From assembly GCA_033026295.1 (NCBI GenBank), contig CM065168.1:34732875-34796874 (forward strand): a stretch of 64,000 nucleotides of DNA, written 5' to 3'. Shown piece by piece: positions 1 through 12,600 of the stretch. Both the position numbers and the translations under genes were made by a program. Positions within the stretch are counted from its first letter, which is position 1; every line of letters begins with the position of its first letter. The notes below the pieces were generated by a model. It saw nothing but the letters and a program-made list of their open reading frames with translations, was not told the DNA's origin and did no database searches. This DNA is from Channa striata (Eukaryota > Chordata > Actinopteri > Anabantiformes > Channidae).

Positions 1-299
1 ACTACATGTCCTAAAATATAGGCAGCTATTCTTCTTTACCTTCTTGATTTTCATTTGAATATTCATATATGTTCATTTATATGAAGGAAATTATCCGTTT
101 TTAAGAATTAACTAATACATACGTTTCATAAAAGAGGTTAAATGTGTCATATGTGCCATTCAAAAGGTGACAGCCAAGTAGCTAAACAAGAAAACGTTTT
201 ATACTGAATATCTGTGCTATGAATTATTTCAAAGATACTGCAGCTTTTACTGCTGTCACAATTCAAACCCTAATCTCCACTTCCTCCCCTGGACTTTTA
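1..299. other. Intergenic, no gene seen
   Basis: AT-rich sequence with stop codons in all frames. I see no splice-flanked reading frame, RNA gene or recognisable repeat here. Confidence 0.5.
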
Positions 300-1062
300 T
301 TTTGTTAACCGTTTTTCTCCACATCCTGTCCCTGTTCTACGATTACTTGGCCAACTTCACCCCCTATCATTGACCTCAACTGGTTTCACCTGCTCCCCCC
401 TGTCTATTTATACTTGGGCTTCACCACAGCTCTCTGCTGGATTGTCCTTCCTTGTGACTGCTCTGCAGGGAGATTTTCAGCCACACTGGATTTCATGTTG
501 GGCTTTTGTACTCTGCTTGCCTGTTCACCTGACTACTGGTAAAACTGCCTGTAAAGTTGCCATTTGCCTACAAACCAGTCTACCATAAACCTGTCTGCTC
601 AATTGATTCCCTTCACTCCTGCTTGCACTCTGTACCTTAGGACCCTGTTTCCCTACTTGACCTGTCTACTGGGAGGTTGCCTGCAAAGCTCCTCTGCAAG
701 CCAGTCTTCTGGTAAAATGCTTGCACAGCCACAACTCATCTGCTAAACTGTCTTCTGCTCTTCGGCTATCCTGTCTATTGGTAATCTGCCCGCTGAGCTG
801 AGTCATTTGCCTGCTATCCTGTCTACTGCAGGGTCAATCTGCCTGCTCATCCTCGTCGCCTGTAGCCTGGTCTCCTCTAGCCACCTGGTCGTTCCCCATC
901 TTGGCTCTCTCCTGGTTCTCCCATATATCCGCCCCCCATAGCAGACTCCCCACCTCCTGTTCACTGTTTAACTATTCATTGTGTTCTGTCTTCAGTAAAC
1001 CTTCACAATCTTCCTCCTGTATCCTGTAGTTCTGGGTCCAAAGAACAAAATCCTGACAACTG
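300..1062 (+). repeat. C-rich dispersed-repeat-like segment with retroelement-type 3' end
   Basis: Pyrimidine-rich stretch containing several imperfect copies of a phrase like CCTGTCTACTGG followed by TTGCCTGC (about 540 to 830). It ends in an AGTAAACCTTCACA tract and TTCTGGGTCC. The segment at 5075-5500 ends similarly (CAATAAAC, then TTTCTGGGTCC), so both look like 3' portions of one dispersed family. The short reading frames inside show no known domain. The family assignment is inference. Confidence 0.4.
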
Positions 1063-1384
1063 CTACATGTGGTTTAAAACATTTTAGGGAAATCTGTTCT
1101 GGATACACAAAGGAAAAAAGAAGAAATCCTCCAATTTTATTACAAAGCATTAAATGTGTAAATCCATTATTTTACATCCATTTATTTCAGGATGTATCAG
1201 TCCTAAAAACACTTGGTTGTTTCCCATTATCTTCTTGTTCTTGTGTACTCACTTTTTTACGTAAAGATCCGTTTCATTTTTATTAATAACTGCTGTATAA
1301 AGGATGTCAGATCTTAAAAACCGTCAAAATCAATCGGCTAGTAAATTTTAAAAACAAGGTTTTAGTGTCGCTATTGCAGTTAAT

Positions 1385-1740
1385 GTAATCTACTACTTTT
1401 TTTTCGGCTTTTCCCATCAGGGCCACAGCGAATCATCCTTTTCCACCTCACTCTATCCTGGGCATCTTCCTCTCTGACACCAGCTAACCTCATGTCCTCT
1501 GTTAGAACATCCATAGATTTCCTCCTTGGTCGTCCTCTCACCCTCTTGCCTGGCAGCTCCATCTCCAACATCCTTCTACCAATATATTCACTATCCCTCC
1601 TCTGCACATGTCCAAACCATCTCAGTCTGGCCTCTCTGACTTTGTTGCTAACGCAGGCAACATGTGCTGTTCCTCTGATGAGCTCGTTCCTTATTCTATC
1701 CAACCTTTTCACTCCAGATCAAAACAAATGAGCACAATGT
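1385..1740 (-). mobile_element. Truncated non-LTR retrotransposon (RTE-like) ORF end
   Basis: The minus strand encodes the C-terminal tail of a LINE endonuclease/reverse-transcriptase polyprotein. Key motifs are RLRWFGHVQRRD, RRMLEMELPGKR and GRPRRK, the signature of the craniofacial-development-protein-2-like LINE ORFs common in fish. The element is strongly 5'-truncated: no reverse transcriptase catalytic core is present. Its 3' end lies near 1385. A nearly identical copy lies on the other strand at 2830-3360. Confidence 0.8.
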
Positions 1741-1865
1741 GGATTTTTATCACCACATTTACCAATACTGGACTTTTAAAATTGACTAATATTTACATTT
1801 TGACCAGGTTTGAATTTCATTTACATTCAGTATTTAAAATACTGAAAATAGCAAAGAAACACGAC

Positions 1866-1888
1866 GTCATCCTGTCAAACAGGATGAC
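1866..1888. repeat. Short perfect hairpin
   Basis: Left arm GTCATCCTGT (1866-1875) and right arm ACAGGATGAC (1879-1888) are perfect complements around a 3-nt loop. Two more base pairs form beyond a mismatch. Function unknown. Confidence 0.6.
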
Positions 1889-1988
1889 ATCATGTTTCAA
1901 CATTCTCAGCATTGTAACAGATAAATTTGGAGAGATGAGTACAGTGATGGAGCTGATATCAAAACAAATTCACAAGTTTTTACATTAA

Positions 1989-2829
1989 AGTCACTGTTAG
2001 ATAGTTTAAAATGTATTTCAGTTTCTTTTTGATTTGTGATCAGTTAATCCACTTACCCATCAGAATAAATAAAAACAGTTTCCTCTGCATCTTTTCTCTG
2101 CTCTGAATGAAACACAGTGAATGAAACATGTAACTATTACATGCTCTACTGCTCTCCTTTAGCTTCCTGATTTTTAGCATTTGAATATTTAAATATGGAA
2201 ACAGATGTAGCAGTTGAAAGTGTCATGATATTTGTTTGTGGTATTTCTGTGGTACCTTAGTGGTCACGTACAGTCAGGATTGTGTTTTAATCTGAAGAAG
2301 ACTCATTAAATTCAAGCTGCTGTTCATCTTTTCAGCCAACAAAGTGAATATTACAATTCACTTAAAAGCTTCACTCTCTTCTCCTGAAGTGATCACGGTT
2401 TACAAGATGCCTCTAATATTGCAGGTCAGACCTGAATATGCAAGTTTGAGTCTATAACTTTATCTAAACTCAAATTTGACCTGACGTTTTCTTACCATGA
2501 GATCTGTGCTGCCCTCAGTCTGCTGCCCTGCTAAAGTGCAAGACCTGGCATGGGTCTGGATCCTCAAGGCTCAAAGATCATCCTAGGACTGACACTGTGT
2601 TAAGTTTTTCATTATTACAACGGTGAATATCGTGAAAAATATTATCACGGTGTGTAGATTTGTTAGATCAGCTGTTAAAAAAAACAACTTTTTGCAATAG
2701 GACAGACGCAGGAAAGAGACACAATCACCATGAAGTGATGTCTGGTCGTTTTTAAATCAAAGCCCGACCCAGGGGCGCCGCTAGCAGTTTTGGGCCCTAT
2801 GAAAAAATCTGAAGTTAGGCCCTTTACTT
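1989..2829. other. Intergenic, no gene seen
   Basis: No supported coding frame or RNA gene. The short run at 2770-2800 (GGGCGCCGCTAGCAGTTTTG) resembles the edge of a dispersed DNA repeat, but its other end was not found. Confidence 0.4.
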
Positions 2830-3360
2830 CACCCCTTCTGCACTAAAAAAGGAAAGTGTCAGGAGTGTTGTGTGACAGAAGAGTGTCAGCCAGACTCAAA
2901 GGAAAGGTGTACAGGACAGTGGTGAGACCAGCTCTGCTCTATGGGTTAGAGACAGTGAGTAGCAGTGAGAAAGAGACAAGAGGCAGAGATGGAAGCAGCA
3001 GAGATGAAGATGTTGAGGTTCTCCTTAGGAGTGACAAGGTTGGACAGAATAAGGAACGAGCTCATCAGAGGGACAGCACATGTTGCCTGTGTTAGCAACA
3101 AAGTCAGAGAGGCCAGACTGAGATGGTTTGGTCATGTGCAGAGGAGGGACAGTGAATATATTGGTAGAAGGATGTTGGAGATGGAGCTGCCAGGCAAGAG
3201 GGCGAGAGGACGACCAAGGAGGAAATATATGGATGTTCTAACAGAGGACATGAGGTTAGCTGGTGTCAGAGAGGAAGATGCCCAGGATAGAGTAAAGTGG
3301 AAAAGGATGATTCGCTGTGGCGACCCCTGATGGGAAAAGCCGAAAGAGACGTTGTAGTAG
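2830..3360 (+). mobile_element. Truncated, frameshifted RTE-like LINE fragment
   Basis: Plus-strand copy of the LINE at 1385-1740, with a little more 5' sequence. An upstream frame gives SARLKGKVYRTVVRPALLYG (2885-2945). The reading then changes frame near 2960-2970 and continues as EMKMLRF, GVTRLDRIRNELIRG, RLRWFGHVQRR and GRPRRK. It ends with a short 3' tail (GGCGACCCCTGATGGGAAAA and on to about 3360). A dead fragment with no catalytic core. Confidence 0.8.
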
Positions 3361-5070
3361 AAGCTTGAGGCTTTGTGTCTGGCTCAGGGAGCGCACCCTG
3401 TTTTCTAAACCATGCAGCTGCTCTACCCTTTGAGCTACCACGCTGTTGCTCAACATCCTTGATACTGTCAGCCTATGGGTTCGCCCTAAGCCTCAGCCAC
3501 TCAGTGGCTACAAACCTCAGACGTACACAGACAAAGAGCCTCCACTGTTCATGGTCACAACGATCACTTTGCCTGTTAAAAGGGAAAATGTTTGTAATGT
3601 TTAGATTGCAGTTTCTATCCACCTTTAACATTATTTAAAAGTTTTCAAACATTAATTTGTGTGTCTTTTTATGGAGATGCACTCAGCTGTACGTCCCTGT
3701 GAAGGCAGGATACTGAGCCCCTCCTCTCTACTAAGAATAAATCAAATCTGTACACAGAACATGTTTTTAATACGGTGGCCCTGCAGCACAGAAATCACGA
3801 ATGAAACATCTGATGTCACAATGCCGCTCTGTGAACAAAACATGAGAAAAACAAGTAACACAGTGACAAATATTTTGTTGTTTAGTTGTTTACGTTTTTT
3901 TATGTGTTGGTAAATGACATAATGTGTTTCTGGTTTGCACAGTTTAAGTTATAAGTTTTTTCTGTATCATATGAATAAAGGAACCATTTTTTTATTTTTT
4001 TGAGAAATTATCACTAAATGGGTGTAAAAACTAACTTTGTGTTTTTCAGAGCTCACTCTCACCTACTGGTAAAGATCTAAAGGTGGTCAAACTTGAATGT
4101 CCCTCTGCAGAGCTCGAACAGTAAAAGGCTGCAGACAATGTGCTACCAACATCGTAATGACAATCCACAGGTTTACAGGATCCACTTACCTAATTATACA
4201 TTCAGTTGTTATTCAGCTGCATCAATTTGAACTGGTTGAAAACTAAGAGAATTTCACTTTGGTCTGTTTAATTACCAATGTTGTTTTAATTCATCTGTAC
4301 TAACATCACACCGTCTGCCCAGGGCTGCAGAGAAAGTTTGTTCCTTGTTCTGCCAGACACCAGCACAACTCTCTCATTTTATGAATAGAGTAGATGATGG
4401 GAAGAAGAAGAGGGAAAACAAGGAGTGTGAATTAACTTAAATATTCATAAGTAAATGTCTAATATGTAATAACCCTACTGATCAGACAAAAAAATCACAG
4501 GTGATGGCTAAACCCTCAGAAACCAAGGTGGCACCATTTAAAAATATGTTTCAAATTTTTTTAAGTTTGACATTTTTCAGGGTGAATGTTTTCGGCAATT
4601 ATATCTGATAGAGTTGTTTGGAAAGCTGTGACCCCTAGATCAATCTAGATATTCATAAATGCCTAATTGAAAGTCAAAATTGTTGTTTATAAATTAAAGA
4701 TGATTAGATGCAATCAGTTTTCCAACACATACTGTATACATGCACACCTACAGCCAAAAATGTAAGGAAATAAATTTTATAATCCAAAAAACGTGATGAT
4801 AATAGGAGATTCACTCTGTATTTTTTTACCTCAGTGAAACACATGTTTTAAATTATTTAAAGCTCATTGTAATTAAACATGCTTTAATAAACCACCTCAC
4901 CCTACCAGCTCACCACCAAAGAGCAGAGTTATCTTCTAGCTGATGATATTCTGAAGTTTTTCTCTGCTAAACACAAACACATTGCTTCAGCATCTTCTAT
5001 TTTCCCAAAGGCAAAATTAAATGATATAAAATGTAAAAAAACAAAAACAATAACATTTTCATTGTAAATG
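3361..5070. other. Intergenic, no gene seen
   Basis: AT-rich sequence without splice-flanked or conserved coding frames. Short open frames near 3375-3640 and 3659-3913 have no recognisable domain and low-complexity composition. I see no RNA gene. Confidence 0.45.
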
Positions 5071-5074
5071 AGTC

Positions 5075-5500
5075 ATGAGTTTCACCCCGACCACTGTTGC
5101 CCTAGTTACCGTTCGGTTTGCTCTTCCCCCTTTCCCCTCCCGGTTGCTCCTAATCACTCTAACTCAGGCCACCTGTTGTCTCCCAGTCTTAAGTCCCACT
5201 CACCTGCTTCTCCGCCTTCAACCTTCCCTGCTCCTGGCTGAATCCCCCTTTCCTCGAGATCGCCTGTCACTTGCCATCATCACCACAACATAAGTTTTGC
5301 TCAACTACCTCACATCTTTTCTATATTTCTTTCCTCCCTGACCCTCTGCTGTATTTCTAGAAAACCACTGACCCTCCCGTCGCTCCCATCTGCCCTGACC
5401 AGAATTACTCCATTCCCCAACATTTCACTATTCAATAAACTGGGTATTCTGTTCTTCCACACCTGCGTCTACAGTTTCATTTCTGGGTCCTCATATTATT
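5075..5500 (+). repeat. C-rich dispersed-repeat-like segment
   Basis: Pyrimidine-rich block ending in ATTCAATAAACTGGGTATTC and TTTCATTTCTGGGTCC, matching the organisation of the segment that ends near 1062. The AATAAA followed by TTCTGGGTCC suggests a retrotransposed 3' end. No coding domain was recognised. Confidence 0.4.
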
Positions 5501-6188
5501 AATAGCAGCTGGGATAAAATGTCACAAAACAAAAATGTAATTTGTGGACTTGTGGATGTCAAATTGTTAAAGTCCAGTATGAAAGAAAATACGAGCAAAC
5601 TCTAAAGGAGAATGAAGGTCAAAAAAAAAAAGGTAAACTTCACTTTCTCTTGTGGTTTAATCCGTGTTATCTACATATTTCTGTGCAGATTTTGTGATAA
5701 AACCTGATGGACTCATAGAAACAACAGATAGACCCCATCACACACGATGAAGTAAGACGAAACAAAAAAGCTGAACCAATGGCGTAAAGGAATTCTGTTT
5801 GTTGTTGAGCGTTTTTAGTGTGAGTAGGACATCTGGTGGTTGGATGTGGTAATATTGCACAATGTCAAATATGCTCCATAATCTCATATGAAATGGCATT
5901 GATATTTTTTTTCTCATTTTTATAATGTGAAATTACAACAAGTGCAACAAGTGCAATTTGTCAAATGTCTCTTAAGTAACCTAATAAATCTTTAACTAAT
6001 TAATATCATACTTGTATGATAATCACATTAGGACTTAATCATTGTTATCATATCAGTAAACTGCTAGTTAAAGGACCTGGACAACACGGCAAACAAGGAA
6101 ATGCTTCACTCAAAGCTACTTTTAAAGGGTATTATTGTCAATGGGTGTGTCCTTTTTCAAGCATAAGGAAGTGGCCCTGGCAGTAAGT

Positions 6189-6198
6189 GAAAGTGAAA
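6189..6198 (+). promoter_or_regulatory. Interferon-stimulated response element (ISRE/IRF site)
   Basis: GAAAGTGAAA, followed directly by GAAAAAC, fits the GAAANNGAAA core bound by IRF and ISGF3 factors. It lies about 90 bp upstream of the PARP14 start codon. PARP14-family genes are interferon-induced in vertebrates, so motif and context agree. A further GGGAAACTC lies at about 6212. Confidence 0.65.
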
Positions 6199-6240
6199 GA
6201 AAAACATTTCAGGGAAACTCATTCTCTCAGGAAAGCGCCC

Positions 6241-6249
6241 ACATAAAAA
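6241..6249 (+). promoter_or_regulatory. Possible TATA-like box of the PARP14 gene
   Basis: ACATAAAAAG lies 38-46 bp upstream of the start codon at 6287. This would place transcription initiation around 6270 and give a very short 5' UTR. It is not a consensus TATA box, so the call is tentative. Confidence 0.35.
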
Positions 6250-6286
6250 GAGCTATTCTCCGGTTCACATTCGGTTTGTAAGTAAA

Positions 6287-6665
6287 ATGGATGAATTCCG
6301 ATATCCACTGTTCTTTGAAGCACAAGCCCTGACAGACAGAGACAAGGAGAAGATCAGGAGACACTTTCAGAAAAGACGAGACTCTGGAGGAGGGGACTGT
6401 GGGATGATTGAAAACATTGGAGGCAACATTTATAAAATCAGTTTCATGGAAAAAGAAGGTAAGGAATTAGTCTGTGTTAAAATTACATGTATCGGGAATA
6501 TACTTTACAGTTTTTGTTAAAATGTTATTCTTGTTGATGTGATTTACAGACCAGGAAAGGGTTTTGCAGAGGAAATGTCACATCATCTCGCTTCCTAGTG
6601 GAGAACTCTGTCTGTATGTTAGCCGAACCAGTTCACCACAGACTCCTGATCAGGCACCCCTACAG
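6287..6665 (+). CDS. parp14: PARP14 exons 1-2: N-terminal RRM-like domain
   Basis: Residues 1-96. YPLFFE, then RRHFQKRRDSGGGDCGMIEN and SLPSGELCLYV, match the beta-strand and SGGGDC signature of the first RNA-recognition-like domain in PARP10/PARP14 proteins. Exon 1 ends in phase 1 at 6458 (donor GTAAGG); exon 2 (6550-6665) completes the domain and ends in phase 0 (donor GTGAGC). Confidence 0.85.
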
Positions 6666-9600
6666 GTGAGCGACTATGATCCTTGAAAAGCTTGGCTGGT
6701 GGGGTTATTTGAGACACACGTCAGAGACAAATGATCTGGACAGACCAGTCTGAGGGAATTTATGAACACAGTTAGTCATCAAAATGTTTTGGTATTCCTA
6801 TGATGACACATCTTGAAAATAAATATGCACAGAGCAAAAACGAAAGATTGGGAAAAAATGCTTCTATTTAGTTTGATTTTCCCTTGCACTTTACATGTCA
6901 TGAACAACTGTGCATTAAAAATAGCTTTGGAAGACCAAGATCTGATAAGATCAGATTTTCTGATAAAACTTTCTAATTTCTGCTTTGAGAGACTGGCAAA
7001 AATCCAGCAAACACATGTACCTACAGCCTGCGTGAATAATTTGATGTATTGTCCGATGATATAGTCACTGTAACATTCCTAAAACAGGAAAGCTCATCTT
7101 TTGTGTTGTACTGTAATAACTTTTTAACATTTATTTTATATAGCTAAAGCACACAGTCTTACGTTTGTTTGATGTTGCTTTTCTTTTTAGACATTCACAA
7201 ATACAAACGCAAAAAGCCTTGAGAAGATTTTCAAGATTGACATTTACCTCCTGTATTACCTGAGAGACAACCCTAAAGCCAACAAAATATTACAGAAACA
7301 ACTTTTTCTATCGGCTGCACAGTGGAGTTAGATTTTAACGAAGAGGAGGCAGTGGTTAGTGGGGATATTGAGAAGGGGCCTGGAAGAGGTTTTGGTGCTG
7401 CAGAAAAATGGGAGTTACAGGTGGATCGGGTCTTTATTGGTCTTACTGACAGCTACATCTGCCATCATGTACTTGACCCAAAGCAAATCCGAATCCTGCT
7501 GCAGGACCCCTCCTTTACCACTGATGATATCAAAGTGTACACAGAGAGTGGTTATTCTGTGGTTGTTGGAGAAGCTGAGGCTGTGAAACAGAAGATTACA
7601 ATCCTGGAAAAGAGTGTGCCAGTTCGGAAGGAACTTCCAATTGTTGAGAAGCATCTGAAATTGGTGGAAGAAGAGTTCATTCGAGAAATGCGTGCACATT
7701 GCCCAGAAGTTAAAATGCTCATATCTAACACCATGATCATCTTGGAGGGACTTGACCAGGATGTGCAGTCAGGAGCTACAAAGCTTGATGAATTGATGAA
7801 AAAAGTAATCGTTAAGAGACTTAAGCTCTCTACAGATTTAATAACCTTCATAAAATCAACTGATGTTGTCTCCAAGTACCAGACTCGCTTCCAGCAGAGC
7901 CTCAGAAATCCTGTTGCAATGGAGGTCGGATTGGACCTGGTTCTGTCCAGTTTGTCCTCTTGTGCCCTAGAGGAAGCTGAGGCAGCATTACTCAGGGACC
8001 TGAGTGTGGCCACTGTGCAGCTGCAGGATGCTGCAGCTGCATCTCCAAATCTTGACAGTCTGAAAGGCATTCTCATAAAAGCCAAGAACGAGGCAAACAG
8101 TCGAGAGTTCAGAGTGGACGTCAGCTTCATCCCAGGTATCACTGGAACAACACAGACTAAGGTACGAATTGTGGGCTACAGTGACAATGTGAACAAGCTG
8201 AAGGAGGTTGTGCAGGACTTCCAGATAAACCAGGTCGAGACCCAGGAGGTGCTAAACATTTCTCCTGAACTGGTTGACTGTTTTGATAAAATCTTAGACC
8301 TGATTGGGATGAAGCTGGCCAAAGTGAAATTGGAAGCTTCACATGTTCCAAGTCCTTGTGTGCTCGTTTCTGGGCCCCGGTGTTTGGTACAGAAAGCTAA
8401 GGCAGAATTAAACAAAGCTCTAACCAGTGTGACGAAAGACACACTAGTTTTTGATGGACCAGGAGCTCAGCGATACTTCCAGGGAGAAGGTAAAATGAAC
8501 AAGGAGCTGGTGGAGAGTTCCTGTCAGGTTATTATTAAGGAAGAACAAAGTGTGAAAACTAAACCACGAAGTATAAGCAGCCCCAGCCCCACCACTATCA
8601 CACCCAGAGCTTCCATCTCCAGAGGGCGCTGCAAGACTGTTGGCAGCACGGTGGGCAACAACACAAAATTAGAGATTAAACTTGGGAGTTTAGAGGATGA
8701 GCAGGTGAGATCATTACTATACAAATTCACTCTAAATAACCAACAAGTCTTAAAATCATATAACCCTTAATTATTTCCACAGGTGAATGTGCTGGTTGTC
8801 CCCATGCTCAAGAAAACACTGACTTCTACAAACATTGGCTTATTTCTGTCGAGAAAAGCAGGGGGGTTGATCACATCAAAGTTTAACACAGAGGTGGCAA
8901 AATGTCCCCTTGCCCCTGGTGATGTTCTGCAGGTTGATGGCCCTCCATCTCTGGGCTGCTCTAAAATATATTTCATCGAGTGTCTGCCATGGGATGGAAT
9001 CAGAGGACAGAGTGTGCAGGTAAAACTTGGACTGTGGTGAGGTCAAAGTCTGAGTTTAAATTCATTGCCCAATTGGAGACATGAGGATTTAGATTTACGT
9101 TTGTTTTACTGCCTTTTCGTGTTTTATTTTGTCTTTGCAAAACACTTTCAATTTCCTCTGTGTTTGAACGTTTTTCAAAGTTTATCCTTACGTAAGGCTT
9201 CAGGTGACTGTGGTGAAGTAGGTAGTGTGGTTGTCCACCAATCCTACAGTTGTTGGTTCAATCCCTGGTTCCCACAGCCTCAAAGTGTCCCTGAGCAACC
9301 CCCTCTGAACCCCTCTTAGTTGCTCCTCCATTGGTGTATGAATGTGTAGCGTAAAGCCTTTTTTTGTTTCACAGGCTCTTGGCAATGGGCTGAAGAGGTG
9401 TTTGGACCTCTGTGTACAGCAGCGCTTTTATTCATTGGCCTTCCCAGTAATCGGACCGGGGGCGGTTTTAAAATACCCACTGAGAGAAGCTGTACAAGTG
9501 CTGACAGACAAAATTCGCCAGTTTGGATTATCGACATCCCCTGTGTGTCTCGCCACCATCCATGTTGTTATTAAACCTGGATATCCTGACTCTGAGGAGG

Positions 9601-12600
9601 TGAATCTTGATCATTCTAAATACAATGCATGGCAATATGATTTATTAATCACAAAGTGTTTAATGCTGGTGTTTTTATTTACAGTGCTACCATGAAGTCT
9701 ACAGACATCTCAGCTTGGAAATGAACCATGGAGGCCAAGGTAAATTAGAAAGGTTAACAGTCAACTATTTGAAACTGCTAATGCTTAATTCTTAATAAAG
9801 TGTCAGATATTGCTTTTTTCAAAATATGGTAAATGGTCTGCACTTATATTTTCTACCTATGGGTACACAAAGCACTTTACGCTACTTCTTATTTACCCAT
9901 TTGCATACACAATGGGGGAGCTGCTATGTAGCTGGTCAACACTCACTGGGAGCAACTGAGTGTCTTGCTCAAGGACACTTCAACATGTGACCAGAAGAGC
10001 TAGAACCAACAACTGTAGGATTAGCAGACAACCACACTACTTACTGCAACACAGTCACCTCCCAAACATTTACATTTACATTTAGTCATTTGGCAGACGC
10101 TTTTATCCAAAGCGACTTACAAGTGTGGAACAAACAAGCAATAAAATCTAAGTTTAGGAGAAAAACATCAAAGTAAAGTGCTATCAAAAAAGTGCTATCA
10201 AGCAAGTGTTACGGTTTCATGAGATGCAAGTAGAGACAAAGAAAAAGCAAGATTTTTTTTTTTTTTAAAGAAAGAGACGGAAGAGTTCTGTTTTCAGCAG
10301 TGTTTTAAATGTAGTGAGTGAGGTCGCTGAGCGCACAGTTTGGCAGTTCATTCCACCACCGTGGGATCCCTGAGGTTAAGGCTTTTCATTGGTGTCTTCT
10401 GTGTGGCGCTGGGACTGCCAGACGTCGTTCGCTGGCCGAGCGCAGCGGACGGGATGGATTGTAGACCTGAATGAAAGAGTTAAAGTAAGCCGGAGCTGTT
10501 GAGTTGACCACTCTGTGGGCAAGAGACAGGACTTCCTAGCAGCTACAGGAAGCCAGTGCAGAGATCTGAAGAGAGGGGTGACATGAGTCCTTTTTGGCTG
10601 GTTAAAGATAAGGCGTGCTGCTGCATTTTGGATCATCTGCAGGGGTTTGGTCGTGCATGCCGGTAACCCCATCAACAGTGCATTGCAATAATCTAGACAA
10701 GATAAGATCAATGCCTGCACGATGAGTTGAGTCGTGTACTCAGAGAGGTAGGGTCTGATCTTGTTGATGTTGTAGAGGGCAAATCTACACGACCTAGAGA
10801 CTGAGGCGATGTGTTCCGTGAAGCTCAGTTGGTCGTCAATGATGACCCCCAGATTTCTGGTCGACTTAGCGGGAGCAATCACTTCGGATCCAATCCAAAC
10901 ATCTATTCAATTGTTTTAACAAGATTTCAACAAAACGTTTTTGTTCTTCTCAGCAATCTTTAAGTCCCTTACCAGTGATCTCGATGTGATCACCATGACC
11001 ATCAGAAGCACCGTTAAACTACAGGTGGTTTTTGGTGACATCACCAACGAGACTACAGATGGTATTGTGAACACAACTGACTTTGTTCATTTTCATGATG
11101 GTAAGTGAGCTCATGAAATTCACTGAAATATTGCCAATATATACAGTATCAGGACTATTATTTAATTAGACACAGATATCATGCTGATTATTATAATGTC
11201 AACCTTTGACACACAAATTGAGGAACTCTTATTTAGTATCATATTTACACTACAGATGGCGTTTGCAAAGATATTTTAACTGTGGCTGGACCTGAGGTGG
11301 AGGCAGAACTGAAAGGAGGTGATGAAAACATCAGATGGAAATTTTCATGCCGAGGAAACTTAGATTCATACTCATTCTCTTTGTTGTGTTTATAGCCAAA
11401 GTGAACCGAGGACAGGTTTTTGTTTCCCTGGCCGGATCCTTTCCCTGTAAAGCCATTTTACATTTGTGTGGAGAACAAGATGCAAGCCTCATTGAAAAAC
11501 TGATGTGTGACATAGTTGAACACTGTGAAGTGTTTGAATTACAGTCTGTGGCCATTCCTGCCATCTGTGCTGGTAAATATCAAAAAACAATATAATTAAA
11601 CAAATATAATTGTGAGGCTTGTGGTTTAAGTCAGTCTCAGTTTGAATTCTGACACCAAAAGTTGTTTGTGCAGGAGCTGGTGGGATGGACCCTGGCGTGG
11701 TGGCAGGAGCCATCATTCGAGGGTTAAAAAATGCCACATCCACTCACCTTCAATATCTCACCAACATCCGTCTCGTCCTCATCAAGATCCAAGTGTTCCT
11801 GGCTTTTAAAGAGGAGGCAATGCAGGTGTTCTCCACAGCTGAAAAAAACAGAGGTGACAGGAATATTCACAACTTCATTTAAAATGGTCTTATTTTACTG
11901 GGAGTTTTCACTGGTACCTGACTGGTTTTCTTTGACTCACCTTGCAGTGTCAGAACGTCATTTGCCCTATACACAACAGCAACAACTGTATGCAAACACA
12001 GAACCAAGTATTCCCCACACCAGCTCAACAAATCTACAGTCCGTCTTCTTGTTCCTAGGATGTAGGAACAATGTCGACACTGCCATGACAAAGCTGAAAG
12101 ATTTGTATAAGGTCCAATGCTCTACACAAACGTTCACAAAGGAGCAGCTGGAAGGCCTCACACAGGAAACCATTAAGGAGCTGAAGCAGCTGGTGGAAAC
12201 TCAGGGTCTTAATGCGCAGATGGACCAGTCTGGCAGTTTAATAGTGAGTGGGTTCAAAGATGATGTTAACCAGGCAACACAAACAATTAATAAATACTTA
12301 CGTGATTGCCTCAAACTAAAGATGAGAGAGAGAGAGGAGGAGGATTTGTACACACGTGTGGTTTGGTGCATCCTGGGAGCTAATGGAAACTGGGAAAGAC
12401 TCCCCCAAAAAGCCAATTACAACCTGGAAAATGGTGATATTGCAGGAGCAATACTGGATGCTCAGGGCATCTCGTGGTATGTGGACCTAAGTGCAATGAA
12501 AGCAACAAGAGAACAAAGTGGACAGCGAGCGAACCTGAAGAGACTTGAGAATCTACCAGGTGAGAAGATTGTTCGTAAAGTTCTTCCTAGCATTGCTGGT

